NCBI GenBank assembly: GCA_026315105.1
Contig: CM048745.1
Span: 150,667,323 to 150,731,322 of the forward strand
Direction: 5' to 3'
Source of the DNA: Locusta migratoria
Taxonomy: Eukaryota; Arthropoda; Insecta; Orthoptera; Acrididae
Length of the DNA stretch: 64,000 nucleotides
The position numbers and the translations under genes were made by a program. The notes under the pieces were generated by a model. The model was not told where the DNA came from. It did no database searches and was given only the letters and a program-made list of their open reading frames with translations. Below, in pieces: positions 11,077 to 21,216 of the stretch; the first letter of the stretch is position 1; every line of letters starts with the position of its first letter.

Positions 11077-11345
11077 AAACACGGAGAGGACTCGAACAGG
11101 GTTCCTTCAGCGTGGTAGCTACAGACCTTAACCGCTGCGCCATGCTCACTTGCTTGGAATGCGCCTAACATCAAATCTTACATCGCGCAGTAAACTTCAG
11201 CATAAATTTTCTCGAAAACCAAAGCCCGTTGCTAAAATAGCGGATAGCCTCATACTCAAGGTACGTCCCTCTCTACAACATATCAGAGACCCATCAAAAT
11301 CCGTTATTTACACTTGTGGTGGTCTCCTTATGAGTCTGTTCAAAG
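10130..11345. mobile_element. 1.2-kb imperfect palindrome containing a tRNA-like head
   Basis: The two halves are reverse complements around about 10700. 'gtaaataacggat' at 10190 pairs with 'atccgttatttac' near 11300; 'gccacaacagaaat' near 10566 pairs with 'atttctgttgtggc' near 10829; 'ttgcgtactgg'-type words are absent, so this is not the 25.6-kb family. The right half holds a tRNA-like segment (about 11075-11150, minus) with B-box-like 'ctgttcgagtcctct', directly next to a 58-base A run (11015-11072), which is a T run on that strand. The left half keeps only the ends of the tRNA-like segment ('caagtgagcgtggcg', 'gggtcctctccgtatt'), with its centre deleted. ORFs at 10067-10455 are by-products. 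Confidence 0.65.
11015..11072. repeat. Poly-A tract, 58 bases
   Basis: An uninterrupted A run in the right arm of the palindrome. The left arm has only a short A run at the matching place, so the tract is specific to one arm, either as a retroposon tail or as later expansion. Confidence 0.95.
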
Positions 11346-12177
11346 ACTGGTCCTGCGCAACAGAGAAGATGCAAAATGGACACGAGCAGTCTGTGAAAGA
11401 CAGAACCACCAATAAACATAAATCATGAAAGTATGAAATAGCGTTGCATCATAATCAAGGTTAGGATCTGAGCAAATGCCCTCACTGTTAGAGAAACAAT
11501 CACTTCAAAAACCGACATCGTTTAATTAGCAGCGACGTGCTATGCTGTGATATAAAATTATAAACTTCAATGACCAGTAACGGGCACTTAAAATAATATG
11601 AAAAATAGTTCAATGTCACTTAACAGTATTTTCAGTCACGATTTCCGAATATGTTGTTGCGTAGATACGGATTATTTCATTTACATTGAAGTTAATCAAA
11701 ACACAGTGAACTATTTTCTTCGAAAGTCTCACGATTCTGCTATAAAAATATTCAGGTCAACGCAGCTTCATAGTACCACTCGTCATAATTATTCGTATGT
11801 AATTATACGTTCGTAAACATTCATGTTTTATCAACTCGCGCATCAATGCCCACGTAATCGATTTAGAGTTTTACGTTCGATATATATAGTTTCAGTCCGA
11901 GCTACGTCGATTGCATTCTTGGGAATGACCACATATGCTGTATTTTGAAACCACTTCACATACTAAAAATCAACGAAATAGAAAGTTCTTGCCTTTGTCG
12001 TAATCCTGGCAAAAGAAAAAAAAATATCAATATAAACTTCAAATCACGTCAAAAAGTTCCATATGATTCCAACAGAGAAATCTTTTCGTTTTCTGTAATC
12101 CTATGAAATTTTTGATATTCACTTTTCCACAAACAGTCCCTCTGCAGTCGTAACATATTATAGTCCCCACTCTACAC
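11346..12177. other. Intergenic stretch, no feature recognised
   Basis: Small ORFs only (for example 72 aa at 11598-11816) with no motif. No repeat shared with the rest of the window was noticed. Confidence 0.5.
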
Positions 12178-12545
12178 CAAGCCCCTACACACGTCGTCCG
12201 ACCAACAAACTGACCATCCAACCAACCAAATTCGTAGCAGCCTACACACGTTTCGACCAACTGCACGCAACGATAGCAGTGCCTCCCTGTTCTGGTGTCC
12301 GTTTGTCGAACTGCTTTTGTTTTCTAGTTTTTCCTGTACAGACAGACGATCGCAGGTAGGAAGTTGGTCGGGTAACGCTACAAACGATACAATTTGTCGG
12401 GTAGCGTGGAAGGGGGGTCGGATTTCAGACGGTCAGGTCCGACCAACCATCCGACAAGAAAAGTTGGTCGGGAAGCGCCTCCACGCGTCAAATTTATCGG
12501 ACGGCCGATAAACTGATCCCGTCAGATCGGAACGTTTATAGGGGC
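12178..12545. mobile_element. Short hAT-like non-autonomous element (tentative)
   Basis: The ends are inverted ('gcccctacacacg' at 12181 and 'cgtttataggggc' ending 12545). They are flanked by 8-bp near-duplicates, ctctacac (12170-12177) and ctttacac (12546-12553). The interior repeats short words such as 'ttggtcggg', 'gtcgggtagcg' and 'gtccgaccaac', as subterminal transposase-binding motifs often do. No ORF of note. The 8-bp duplication points to hAT; one mismatch and short ends keep this tentative. Confidence 0.45.
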
Positions 12546-12759
12546 CTTTACACACACTCCCCCAGCTACCCCAAGACCCATACTCTCCCCTAAATCACTC
12601 CAGGCAAATTCCGGGATGGTTCCTTGTAAAGGACACGGCCTATTTTCTCCCCCATCATTTACAAAAATTCAATCGAACGTGAGTTACATCTGTAATGGCC
12701 ACGATGTCGACGACACGTCAAATCCTAATATGCCTTCCTTCGTCACGCACAAGCGCTTC

Positions 12760-13745
12760 GGGGTCAATTCGAGTAGGGGATACCACTCGTCGCTTTTGAC
12801 CCGTGACGTAGTCGTGTTGTGTTGTACGACGTCATTGTGTCGCTGATGTTTCGTATATAAGTAAATAATATCTGTGGAAATTTGTTATTAATTTACTTCC
12901 TTCGGATAAATTTTCTGTATGTAAATCTCACTTCTAAGTACTTTTACTCAGCATACTTTAACTTAAAATGCCTGTTATGGAAATATCTTTAATGCAATGT
13001 TTCATTTTCCCTCCAAATTTTCGTAGTAAGTAAGATTAAATACGAAATCCGACAAATACGGTAGAGTACCTTGAATAGAAGGTTACGCTACGCACCTTGA
13101 ATAGAAGGTTACGCTACGCGATGTTCCTTTGTTACGCTGAGCACAGGCCACGTGATGTAGTCAGCCAACCACAGCACACAGTAATAGCATTAATCAGCGA
13201 ATAGTAGACATTCAATACTACATTTTCCCGCCGCGGAAACATGTAAATACGAATGGCCGCACATTAATCTGGGCAATCCTGTGATTGCAGTAAAAGATAG
13301 ATATGTAGGCATCACTTGAGATTTTTTTCTTTTATTAAATGAAACACGAAGAATCATATCGTACTTAAACGCATGCGTGAAAGCGCTAGGTCAATTGGAG
13401 TTCACGATACCGATTTTATTGCGATAACCTCGTTACAGTGATTTATTTCTTTTTTTCCGTGTGATATTTATTTTCCGCAATTTCATCATATGAATATCTA
13501 CAATAAATTCATAGTATATACCACGTATGTAATATTAGCTTATAAAATTACGTTATTTGCACAAATATTTATATATCTTTGGTTTCATCAATACTCAAAT
13601 ACTAAAATTAATTTATGTCTTTGTTCCGAAGAGCATAAATGAACTTCTTTGGTATACATGCGATAGCCACGCATATAACCCCCCTGAATAATGACGTCAT
13701 TGTTCAAAGCTGACGGGTGGTATCCCCATCTCGAATTATGCCAGC
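12760..13745. mobile_element. ~1-kb element with inverted terminal repeats
   Basis: 'aattcgagtaggggatacca' near 12769 is matched in inverted form at 'tggtatccccatctcgaatt' near 13718. The match carries on inward ('cgtcgcttttga' against 'tcaaagctgacg', then 'gacgtca' on both sides). No transposase is encoded, so it is non-autonomous. The superfamily cannot be named without a clear target duplication. Confidence 0.55.
13068..13119. repeat. 26-bp tandem duplication
   Basis: Two exact units of 'accttgaatagaaggttacg' plus 'ctacgc', starting at 13068 and 13094, inside the inverted-repeat element. Confidence 0.9.
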
Positions 13746-13889
13746 GCTCCGCGCCTTCAGCGATGCAACAAGGTCAGCAGAGATAAACCCGACTGTTGTT
13801 GCCAAAATATGCGAATGAAACAGGAATATGTATCAAGAGAAGGCATCTAAATAAAACTTGCGCCCTCTCCAACTACGGCGCTTCGCTGC

Positions 13890-13985
13890 GCGTTGTGGAA
13901 CATGATCGAGCAGAGGCGCACTTCGCTGGCTGTCGCTTAGCAACAAGTAGCGAGTGTCAGGTTCGAAACCTGTCTCCCACGTGTG
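13890..13985 (+). repeat. tRNA-like remnant
   Basis: 'gtcaggttcgaaacctgtc' (near 13956) looks like a T arm with B box. Upstream 'gagcagaggcgcacttcgc' could be an eroded D/anticodon region. No acceptor stem closes. It is probably a diverged SINE head, not a tRNA gene. Confidence 0.35.
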
Positions 13986-13989
13986 GCGC

Positions 13990-15241
13990 GCAGGGGTCAC
14001 TTCTGTATATTATTACCGACCGGTTTCGCTATTATTTCTTTTTAATTACTGCTTGTCTGATTGCGTTTGATCGAGGAATCTTTTCGCCAGGTTGTGCATG
14101 TGAACACGTAACTTAATGTTTCAATAACCTTATTCGAACTGTCTTTGAAACTTCATGTGACATCAAATTCTGCATCTGTCTGCGTGTGTCTAGTTTGGTA
14201 TATCAGGTTTGATTACTCTATACGTGATACAGTAAGTGCATAACCTTCTTTAATCTTACACCGTTTCTAGACGAAATTGGCATGTTAGTTTGGATTCGGA
14301 AACGAGTTTTTTCTAGTTGATCGACGACAACCAGTTAGATTTCCAAATTTTCTCTACTGCGCTAAAAGATTTAGACATCCATTCTTATAGCAATGTCAAC
14401 GACGTTGTGCCCTTAACTGTCGTGTGTTCCAGATAAAGATAAAATGATTTTTTTTCCATTTTCCGTCGTCCTTATTTGCTTAGAAAATGTGTATAGTTGT
14501 ATCTCCGTCTATCGCAACTAATTCTTTTTCAAATTCGAAGTAGTTTTCGGATTTGGCTACTTTAAAAAATTTTTGGTTATTTCTCTGACGTTGTCTGTAG
14601 GTAGTTTGTTGTGAGCCATTACATATAAGAAGATCGAAGTATGAAAATAGGCATTCCACTATTGCAGAAACCTAATAGAACTCGGACATGGACCATCCAA
14701 CGTGGAACAAGATACGAAAATTATCTAAGTCAATAATCGACACAGAAAACTTCTGACACTGCAGGAGAATTTTCATATACAAAGAGCCCTGACAATGAAT
14801 AAGAAAGTGATCAATGATCAGATCAACATAAGCAACAACTCACTGATCAAGCTGGGCAAAAAACCAGCTAAGAGAAATATTAACACACACACACACACCG
14901 AGAGAGAGAACATCACAAACAAAAAACAGTTGATACACTCAGAGATACAAGGAACACAAGCAAAACACATGAAAAGTTGGTATCACTATACACTGTAAAG
15001 AAACCTTCACAAAACCAGTACACACTGAAGTGATGAAATAAATGTGTTCATCAAGAACCAAAACATCTATCCATCTGGAGAATACACACATAGCTCCATG
15101 AAGACATACATGGTGTAACACCAAAAATCCGCAAATAATATTGAAAAATTAAATCAACTTCGCAAAAACTTGTGCTACAGATTTGTTTCTAACCTCGTAG
15201 GTTAGAATTTAAGAAATTGTAACATAGCAAAGATATGTAAC
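13990..15241. other. Intergenic stretch with an (AC)n run
   Basis: A short (AC)8 tract lies near 14883-14899. 'aaaaatccgcaaataata' near 15124 recurs as 'aaaaatccacaaataata' near 15598, so 14.9-15.65 kb may be one older repeat split by the SINE at 15254. No gene was found. Confidence 0.45.
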
Positions 15242-15253
15242 TGTTATACTGTG

Positions 15254-15435
15254 CCGCGCGGGAGTAGCCGAGCGGTCTGGAGCGCCACGTTGCGGATCAG
15301 GCGGCCTCCTGCGTCGGAGGTTCAAATCCTCCCTCGGGCATGGGTGTTTGTGTTGTCTTTAGCATAAGTTTGTTCATAAGTAGTTTGTAAGTTTAGGGAC
15401 TCATGACCACACAATTAAGTCCCATAAATTTTTTT
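15254..15435 (+). mobile_element. tRNA-derived SINE, 'gccgcgcgggagtagccgag' subfamily
   Basis: The tRNA-like head has A-box-like 'gtagccgagcggtctgg' and B-box-like 'gaggttcaaatcctccc', followed by the shared body 'tttagggactcatgacc' and a T-rich tail. A perfect 12-bp target-site duplication, tgttatactgtg, lies at 15242-15253 and 15436-15447. Confidence 0.92.
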
Positions 15436-15829
15436 TGTTATACTGTGAAACATAGCAAATTTTTATAACTGTTCTGCAGTGAAGTGTTATACACAAAAAA
15501 CAAACATCTATTACAAGTCACTGATGATGCTTCACAAATAAAGAAGCGAAATGTGTATTGCACAAAAAAAAAACCCTTCATATAGCTGCAATAGACGAAA
15601 AATCCACAAATAATAAAAATGAGTGTATACAATGCCAGGAGTATACTACGTGGAATCATGAAAACTGTTCCGATCGATAGGTCACAATCAGTTTCTCCAT
15701 AGATGATTGATACAAAATGGGAAATTTCCAGAAAGTTAATTTCTGTTAATGTGAAATTAGTATTGTACGATTAGCCCAATATTAAATAGAAAGACGCAGT
15801 TTTCAGCTAAAGACCTTGCAATTTAACTG

Positions 15830-16440
15830 TATATTTGCCCACAATAAGCCTTATTCAAATAATAAAGACATTGTAACAAGATCCAGTACCACTGCTCAAA
15901 GTATAATATTTAACGCTACAACCGTTTCAGCAATTTGACACGTTCAAATGCCAGCGTGTGTGTATAAGAATTACACTACTTAATTTCACATATTATGAGT
16001 CTAAAGAGTCAAAATTATAAATAAAAATTTGACTTACGTCTACGATGTTTTTCCATTCGTAATTAATATATGTGGTTGCTGTTATAATGATTGCCATGTA
16101 TTATTAATGTATTTTGCGATTATATACATGTTTACTTCTGATGTTTGATGTGGCGTGATGTTAAACTTCTTTTAACTTTCATATTTTATGCAGTTTTCAA
16201 GTATAACGCCAGATGTTAATTACGAACGTCAAAACATCGTAGACGTAAGTAAAATTTTATATGTAATTTCGTCACTGTGGAATCATAATAAGATATGAAA
16301 TTAACAAATTTAATTGTTACATACACGGAAAATGGCAAACTGCTGCAACAGCTGCATAATATATTAAACTCTGAGCAGTGACACAGGAATTTTTTTTTAA
16401 CAATGTCCTTTAATGGCATTTACTACACTGCAGGACAATC
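15830..16440. mobile_element. ~600-bp foldback element
   Basis: Left and right halves are inverted around about 16140. 'cttacgtctacgatgttttt' near 16032 pairs with 'aaaacatcgtagacgtaag' near 16231. Outward, 'cactgctcaaagtataatat' near 15891 pairs with 'atattaaactctgagcagtg' near 16361, and 'gacattgtaac' near 15868 pairs with 'gttaaaaa..aatgtc'. No ORF. Confidence 0.65.
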
Positions 16441-16473
16441 AGGAAGTTAAAAACCTATTCAAATAGACACCAT

Positions 16474-17271
16474 GGCTATTCAGATAGCCCCAGTGAAAGG
16501 AGTTATTGGTGAATCGACACAGTAAAGTAAATAACAGCATCATATAAATGTTCCGCTATCTTGTGCAAACACATTTCATATATAGAATTGATATACCCAA
16601 AGGAGTATCAATATTTGCTTACACGAAAATTTAATTAACAATTCCTCGTAAAACCGTTATGTGATTTGAATTATTCTTAAATCCCCGTTGCTCCCATTTG
16701 CCTGAAAATATCAATATGTTCAAACGTTTGTAAAGGTTATGGGACGTAACTGTGGGGTCATCAGTCCCTACACTTGCAAACTACTTATGAACTAGCTTAT
16801 ACTAAAGACAGCACAAACATCCATGCCCGAGAGGGAGGGGGGATTCGAACCCCCGACGGGGAACGGCCTCGCGCATCATAGCATAGCGCCTCAATGCGCT
16901 CGGCCACTCCGCCGCGCCCATTTGCCTCAAGTGTGATTATAACAGCAGGTATGCAAAAGTCATACGTTGTAAATTACTTTGAATTCATAAATGACGTGGG
17001 AAGGAAAGTAAACTGAAAATGCTTTAGTGAAATCTCTGGATTTCTTCTTTCTTAAATTTTGCTATCTATTTTATATTCCATTATATATTTTTGACGACGT
17101 TACAGCGGTCAGTTTTAATGAAATAAATCGCAATTTGCGATTACTTATGGCTTTCACTGTACTAGGTTTAGATGTAATATCAATGTGATACCAATGTGCG
17201 GCGAATGAAAATTTGTGCCCGGCCTGGATTCGAACCCGGGATCTCCTGCTTACTAGGCAGCCGCGTTGACC

Positions 17272-17273
<2 letters not shown>
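16474..17273. repeat. 800-bp direct repeat, copy A (3' flank of the Tx1-like LINE)
   Basis: This segment, from 'ggctattcagatag' to 'cgcgttgaccac', is repeated at 22533-23331. By eye I see about five substitutions and one 1-base indel, so identity is about 99%. It contains a complete older SINE (16704-16916) and ends in the middle of a tRNA-Thr-like sequence, exactly where the LINE poly-A tail joins. The simplest reading is that copies A and B are an exceptionally long target-site duplication. Confidence 0.85.
16704..16916 (-). mobile_element. tRNA-derived SINE, minus strand (copy A)
   Basis: A reverse-complement SINE with the 'gccgcgcggcggagtgg' type head. Its own 11-bp target-site duplication, cccatttgcct, lies at 16693-16703 and 16917-16927. 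The whole SINE with its duplications is also in copy B, so it inserted before the large duplication arose. Confidence 0.92.

Positions 17274-17303
<30 letters not shown>
17274..17303 (-). other. Poly-A tail of the Tx1-like LINE (T run on + strand)
   Basis: Thirty T's directly abut copy A of the flanking repeat and mark the 3' end of the minus-strand element. This is as expected for target-primed reverse transcription from a polyadenylated template. Confidence 0.9.
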
Positions 17304-17304
<1 letters not shown>

Positions 17305-17682
17305 TTTTTGTTTTTAAAGGGCCTCCTTCCTCCCCTTCAGCCCCGCCTTTCGCTCACCATCTTCTGCCTTCTCGGCTTGGCTTCAATGCCGTGTTGGTCG
17401 TCACAGTAAGAAAATTAAAATTTTTACTTCTCTAAACACAGAAATGAAAGTTAAATGTCTTCTTCAAACAAAAAATCATATAAACATAATTGAAATGAAA
17501 GTAATAACGCTGTGGAACACAGTTCTTATTGCACTGTTGCTGGCTGCTAAACTAATAGTAGAAGTTCACCTCGCTGATCCCCAACGCGCGTCGTGTTGGA
17601 GTCGGGCACGTCTTCTCGATAGAATTTAGAGTAAGTTCCATTGTCCTGATCGGTCCTAGCTCTAAGTCGTCGAATACATAAA

Positions 17683-20577
17683 TTAACTTCTCATACCCGG
17701 TACTCCCCAACTGCGCAGGGGATCGCTCATAGCACTTCCTAGAAAGTTAGCAAAGTAAAGTTTGTATTTCTTGTGGTTCTTGATAGTAGAATGACGTTCT
17801 TGTAGAAATGTCCAAAAGTCAAGTACGTCCTTGGGGCCTTCTCTGAAAAGGTAGAGGACTGTCAATCCTCGAATCCAAGTTACTGCATTGGTCTTTGTTC
17901 GGGGGTAGTATGTCTCGTCCGGGTAGAGTAATATCCGTGGTTCGATATCGTGCGGAGCAACTCGAAGGAAAAAAGCTATAATTTTTTGCGCCAAACTCCA
18001 CGCTTCTGCGGAAGTGCCGCATGTCAGGCGATGTTCTTCATTATCCAGTTCATTGCACTGAATACACAAAGGTGTGTCCACTCTATGTATAGCATGTAAT
18101 CGGGCACGCGTCATGAATTTTCCATTAACGATCTGATACCACAGCGTACGTGTCTCTGTGTCAAGAAACGCATGGTGCACTGCCCGCCATACCACTGTCC
18201 ACGTTACTGTCGGGTGCCGTCTCTCTATCACGTTGCCTGGTCGTCCCCGTAACAGTAAGCAATATATGTCACGTGCTGTTGTGGTCCTGGTAGTCGGTAG
18301 GTCCACTTGTACATAACTGTATTCGACGAAAAAGGTACGAATATGGGCAAGAGACGGTGATATGTGCCCGACCATAGCTGGCGCTCTGTGGGAAGGTGGC
18401 GCTAATTCCTCTATCAAAGTTCCGGACAGACTTGACTGGTGTCGACGCCACATCTTGACCATCGTACTGACATAGAGAGCCACAGCGCGGTCGCGGACGT
18501 GGACGAGTCCGAGTCCCCCTCGCTTAATGGCGAGGGTGAGAGTTTCGTATCGGACTTTGAAAATTAGACCTGCGCTCACGAAGTATCCAAAGGCCGCTAG
18601 GAGGCAGCGTGCCATAACCACCGGCATCGGGAGCACTTGCGCCAAGTGTGGAATGCGCGATGCCAGGTGAGTATTCACAAAAGTGACCTGTTGCATCATG
18701 TCTAATGCTCTTAACATGTTATCTCGAACACTCGTTCTGATAGACTGCAGGAGCCGTCTATAGTTGAGCGCTGCCGTGCGTCTGACGTCGTTGGTGAATG
18801 TAATTCCCAAACATGTCATTGTGTCCATTAATCTTAACGGTGCCACGCTGTTATCTGGCAGCCCTCGTCCAATGTTCATAGCCCCAGACTTCGCCATATT
18901 TACGCGACTTCCTGTAGCCGAACCATACAGATCAATCCAGCGTAGTGCCGTTCGTATCTCGTCCCCCGACCGCGCCAGGAAGGTAAGGTCGTCTGCATAT
19001 GTTCTGCAGATGAATGTGTGACCCCTGAATGTCATTCCTGTTAGCTTGTTCCTAAGGCCACAAAGTAACGGCTCGATAGCTATGGCGTAGAGTATCGACG
19101 ACTGCGGGCACCCTTGCCGCACAGATCTGGCGATTTTGATTGGTCCTAACGCACGCCCGTTCACGAGCACTGTGGAGGAAGCACCGTGGAGTAGTCGCAT
19201 TACTACGGTAACGAAGTCTTGTGGAAAGTTCATTTTCGTCATCACTTTTGTCATGTACGCATGGCTCACTCTGTCAAAAGCGCGATCAAAGTCCACGGAC
19301 ACCAAAACAGCATTGAGACGACAGGTTGTTGCCAATGCTATCACGTCACGGTAGTCACTGAGCGCTGCCTGAATATTGCTGTCACCACCGAGAGACGTTT
19401 GATCAAGGGAGATAATTTGGCGGAGGACGCGTTTGATGCGAGCTGCAAGTATCCTTGTGTAGGTCTTAAAATCTGAGTTGAGTAGTGTCAGCGGCCGGTA
19501 GTCTTGTATTCCTTTCCCACCTGACGGTTTGGGGACAGGAATTATCATGCCCTCCACAAAGGCAGATGGAAGAGGGGTACGCGGAGACATCAGTTCTCGA
19601 TACATATCAGTCCACCGAGGCAGCATGAGAGTTTTGAATGTTCGATAAAATTCTAACGGGAGACCGTCCGGTCCTGGTGATTTGTTTGCCGCGCCTTTAC
19701 CCAGAGCTTCTGCCACTTCATCTTCCGTAACCTCTGCCATGAGTAATCCTTCCGCCGTCGCATCAAGGGTACCCGACAGTGTCTGTGGAACTTCATCAAA
19801 CGCTGCCTCATTGTGTTCCACTCTGCCGTAGAGGTGTCGGTAATGTTCCAGAAAAGCGGCGGCAATATCTTTCTGCGATGTTAGACTGTTACCATCCGGC
19901 AAGTCGACGGCATATATTAAGGCTCTCCGAATGCGTCGTTTCTCCCTGGTGACGTGGTGCATCGATGGTGGTTCTCCCTGTACTCGATCAAAAACTCTAG
20001 CTCGGACGACAGTGCCTTCTAGGTTGCGGCGCATTATAGACGTTATCTGAGCCTGTACCCGTTTGTCTGCAGATTGCCGATCTGGTGAAGGTGCCTGTGT
20101 GGACAGCTCCCGTAGCGTAGTAAAATAAAAGTCCACGGTGTTCCGTCTCCACAAGGATTGTTCTCTTTCGTATGCAATCATCGCTCGGCGTATAGCAGGC
20201 TTGGCGCAGTCTAACCACCACTGTAGAGTCGTGGGGAATGTCGGTAGGCGTCGCTCGCAGGTGTTCCAAGTGTCTTCTATTAAGCGTCTACACTCCGGAT
20301 CCCGGAGGTGTGCGACGTTCATTTTCCAGGTACCTCGACTCCTCCACACCTTTTGGCGTTGGAGTTCGATCGTGCATATGTATGCGGTATGGTCTGAGAA
20401 GGCAACGGGCCACAATTCTGCATCAAGAACAGCATTTGTGAAACCACGTGTAACATAAACTCGATCAATACGACTTGCTGAATGACTGGTATAGTACGTG
20501 TATCCGGTCCGGTTGCCATGGACGCGTTCCCAAGTATCGATCAAGTATCTCTCACTAGCAGTCGTAACTCTTGACAC
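17683..20577 (-). CDS. Tx1-like ORF2, C-terminal part: end of endonuclease, reverse transcriptase, Zn-binding tail
   Basis: The 964-residue open frame is the larger part of ORF2. Its first ~75 residues finish the endonuclease, with SRIDRVYV (conserved Asp) and SDH (catalytic His). The reverse transcriptase follows at roughly residues 290-600: SPGPDGLPLEFY, YRPLTLLNSDFK, VSVDFDRAFDRVSH (motif A, catalytic Asp), VRQGCPQSSILYAIAIEPLL, and TYADDLTFLAR (motif C, both Asp present). Near residue 855, C-x2-C-x7-H-x3-C (CIQCNELDNEEHRLTC) is the usual cysteine/histidine tail. The protein would nick target DNA and copy its RNA at the nick. Catalytic residues are retained, but its true start lies in the preceding frame (20541-21089), so one frameshift separates the domains. 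The first Met here is unlikely to be a natural start. Confidence 0.9.
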   Translation of the reverse strand: MSRVTTASERYLIDTWERVHGNRTGYTYYTSHSASRIDRVYVTRGFTNAVLDAELWPVAFSDHTAYICTIELQRQKVWRSRGTWKMNVAHLRDPECRRLIEDTWNTCERRLPTFPTTLQWWLDCAKPAIRRAMIAYEREQSLWRRNTVDFYFTTLRELSTQAPSPDRQSADKRVQAQITSIMRRNLEGTVVRARVFDRVQGEPPSMHHVTREKRRIRRALIYAVDLPDGNSLTSQKDIAAAFLEHYRHLYGRVEHNEAAFDEVPQTLSGTLDATAEGLLMAEVTEDEVAEALGKGAANKSPGPDGLPLEFYRTFKTLMLPRWTDMYRELMSPRTPLPSAFVEGMIIPVPKPSGGKGIQDYRPLTLLNSDFKTYTRILAARIKRVLRQIISLDQTSLGGDSNIQAALSDYRDVIALATTCRLNAVLVSVDFDRAFDRVSHAYMTKVMTKMNFPQDFVTVVMRLLHGASSTVLVNGRALGPIKIARSVRQGCPQSSILYAIAIEPLLCGLRNKLTGMTFRGHTFICRTYADDLTFLARSGDEIRTALRWIDLYGSATGSRVNMAKSGAMNIGRGLPDNSVAPLRLMDTMTCLGITFTNDVRRTAALNYRRLLQSIRTSVRDNMLRALDMMQQVTFVNTHLASRIPHLAQVLPMPVVMARCLLAAFGYFVSAGLIFKVRYETLTLAIKRGGLGLVHVRDRAVALYVSTMVKMWRRHQSSLSGTLIEELAPPSHRAPAMVGHISPSLAHIRTFFVEYSYVQVDLPTTRTTTARDIYCLLLRGRPGNVIERRHPTVTWTVVWRAVHHAFLDTETRTLWYQIVNGKFMTRARLHAIHRVDTPLCIQCNELDNEEHRLTCGTSAEAWSLAQKIIAFFLRVAPHDIEPRILLYPDETYYPRTKTNAVTWIRGLTVLYLFREGPKDVLDFWTFLQERHSTIKNHKKYKLYFANFLGSAMSDPLRSWGVPGMRS

Positions 20578-21089
20578 GAGGTGTAATGTGGGTATTGGTC
20601 TTTCGGGGCAAGCACACAGTTGAAATCACCTCCAAGTAAAAAGTAATTATATTGACCCAAGAAAAGAGGAGAAATCTCCTCTGCATAGAATCTGGTACGA
20701 TCCCGCCTTCGGTCTGTACCTGACGGAGCATATATGTTGATGATGCGGAGCCCAAGTACTGTCAGCGCAAGCCCCCGTGCTGACGGCAGATATACCACGT
20801 CTTCAGCATCGATACCGTCACGTAAAAGTATCGCCGTGCCGCTGGCGCTGTCATGCGTTGGTGTAATATATGTGTCGTAGCCATACAGTGCGGGAAAACT
20901 GTCTACATTGACTTCTTGTAGGAGGACTATATCAACATCCGACGCCCTCAACATGTCCTTTAATAGCTGTAGTTTGAAGTGTGCTCTAATCGTATTGATG
21001 TAAATGGATGCTATTCGATATGCCTGCTGCTGCACTGCACGGTGGAAAGCGTTCGTGATGTTTGAGTTTGTTGGTGTGGAGTTGAACAT
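20541..21089 (-). CDS. Tx1-like ORF2, N-terminal part: APE-type endonuclease
   Basis: The 182-residue frame starts ORF2 about 127 bases after the ORF1 stop. It shows the endonuclease motifs in order: LLQEVN (catalytic Glu), GTAILLR, INIYAPSG and GGDFNCV (Asp/Asn pair). It ends just after VRD and overlaps the RT frame by about 37 bases. The starts differ by 512 bases, not a multiple of three, so an indel in 20541-20577 has split ORF2. Without it the endonuclease would run on to SRIDR and SDH in the next frame. I see no feature that makes programmed frameshifting likely; a disabling indel or assembly error is simpler. Confidence 0.88.
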   Translation of the reverse strand: MFNSTPTNSNITNAFHRAVQQQAYRIASIYINTIRAHFKLQLLKDMLRASDVDIVLLQEVNVDSFPALYGYDTYITPTHDSASGTAILLRDGIDAEDVVYLPSARGLALTVLGLRIINIYAPSGTDRRRDRTRFYAEEISPLFLGQYNYFLLGGDFNCVLAPKDQYPHYTSCQELRLLVRDT

Positions 21090-21216
21090 CTTTTGATTGC
21101 TATCGTGTCCTTCGGAATCTTCCGCATCTCCTGAGTGACTAGTGTTTGGGTGAGGTCGCGGCCGCTGCCGCGTCCGTGTCGTCGTTCATTAAGTCATCAT
21201 CATCGTGATCCTCGGA

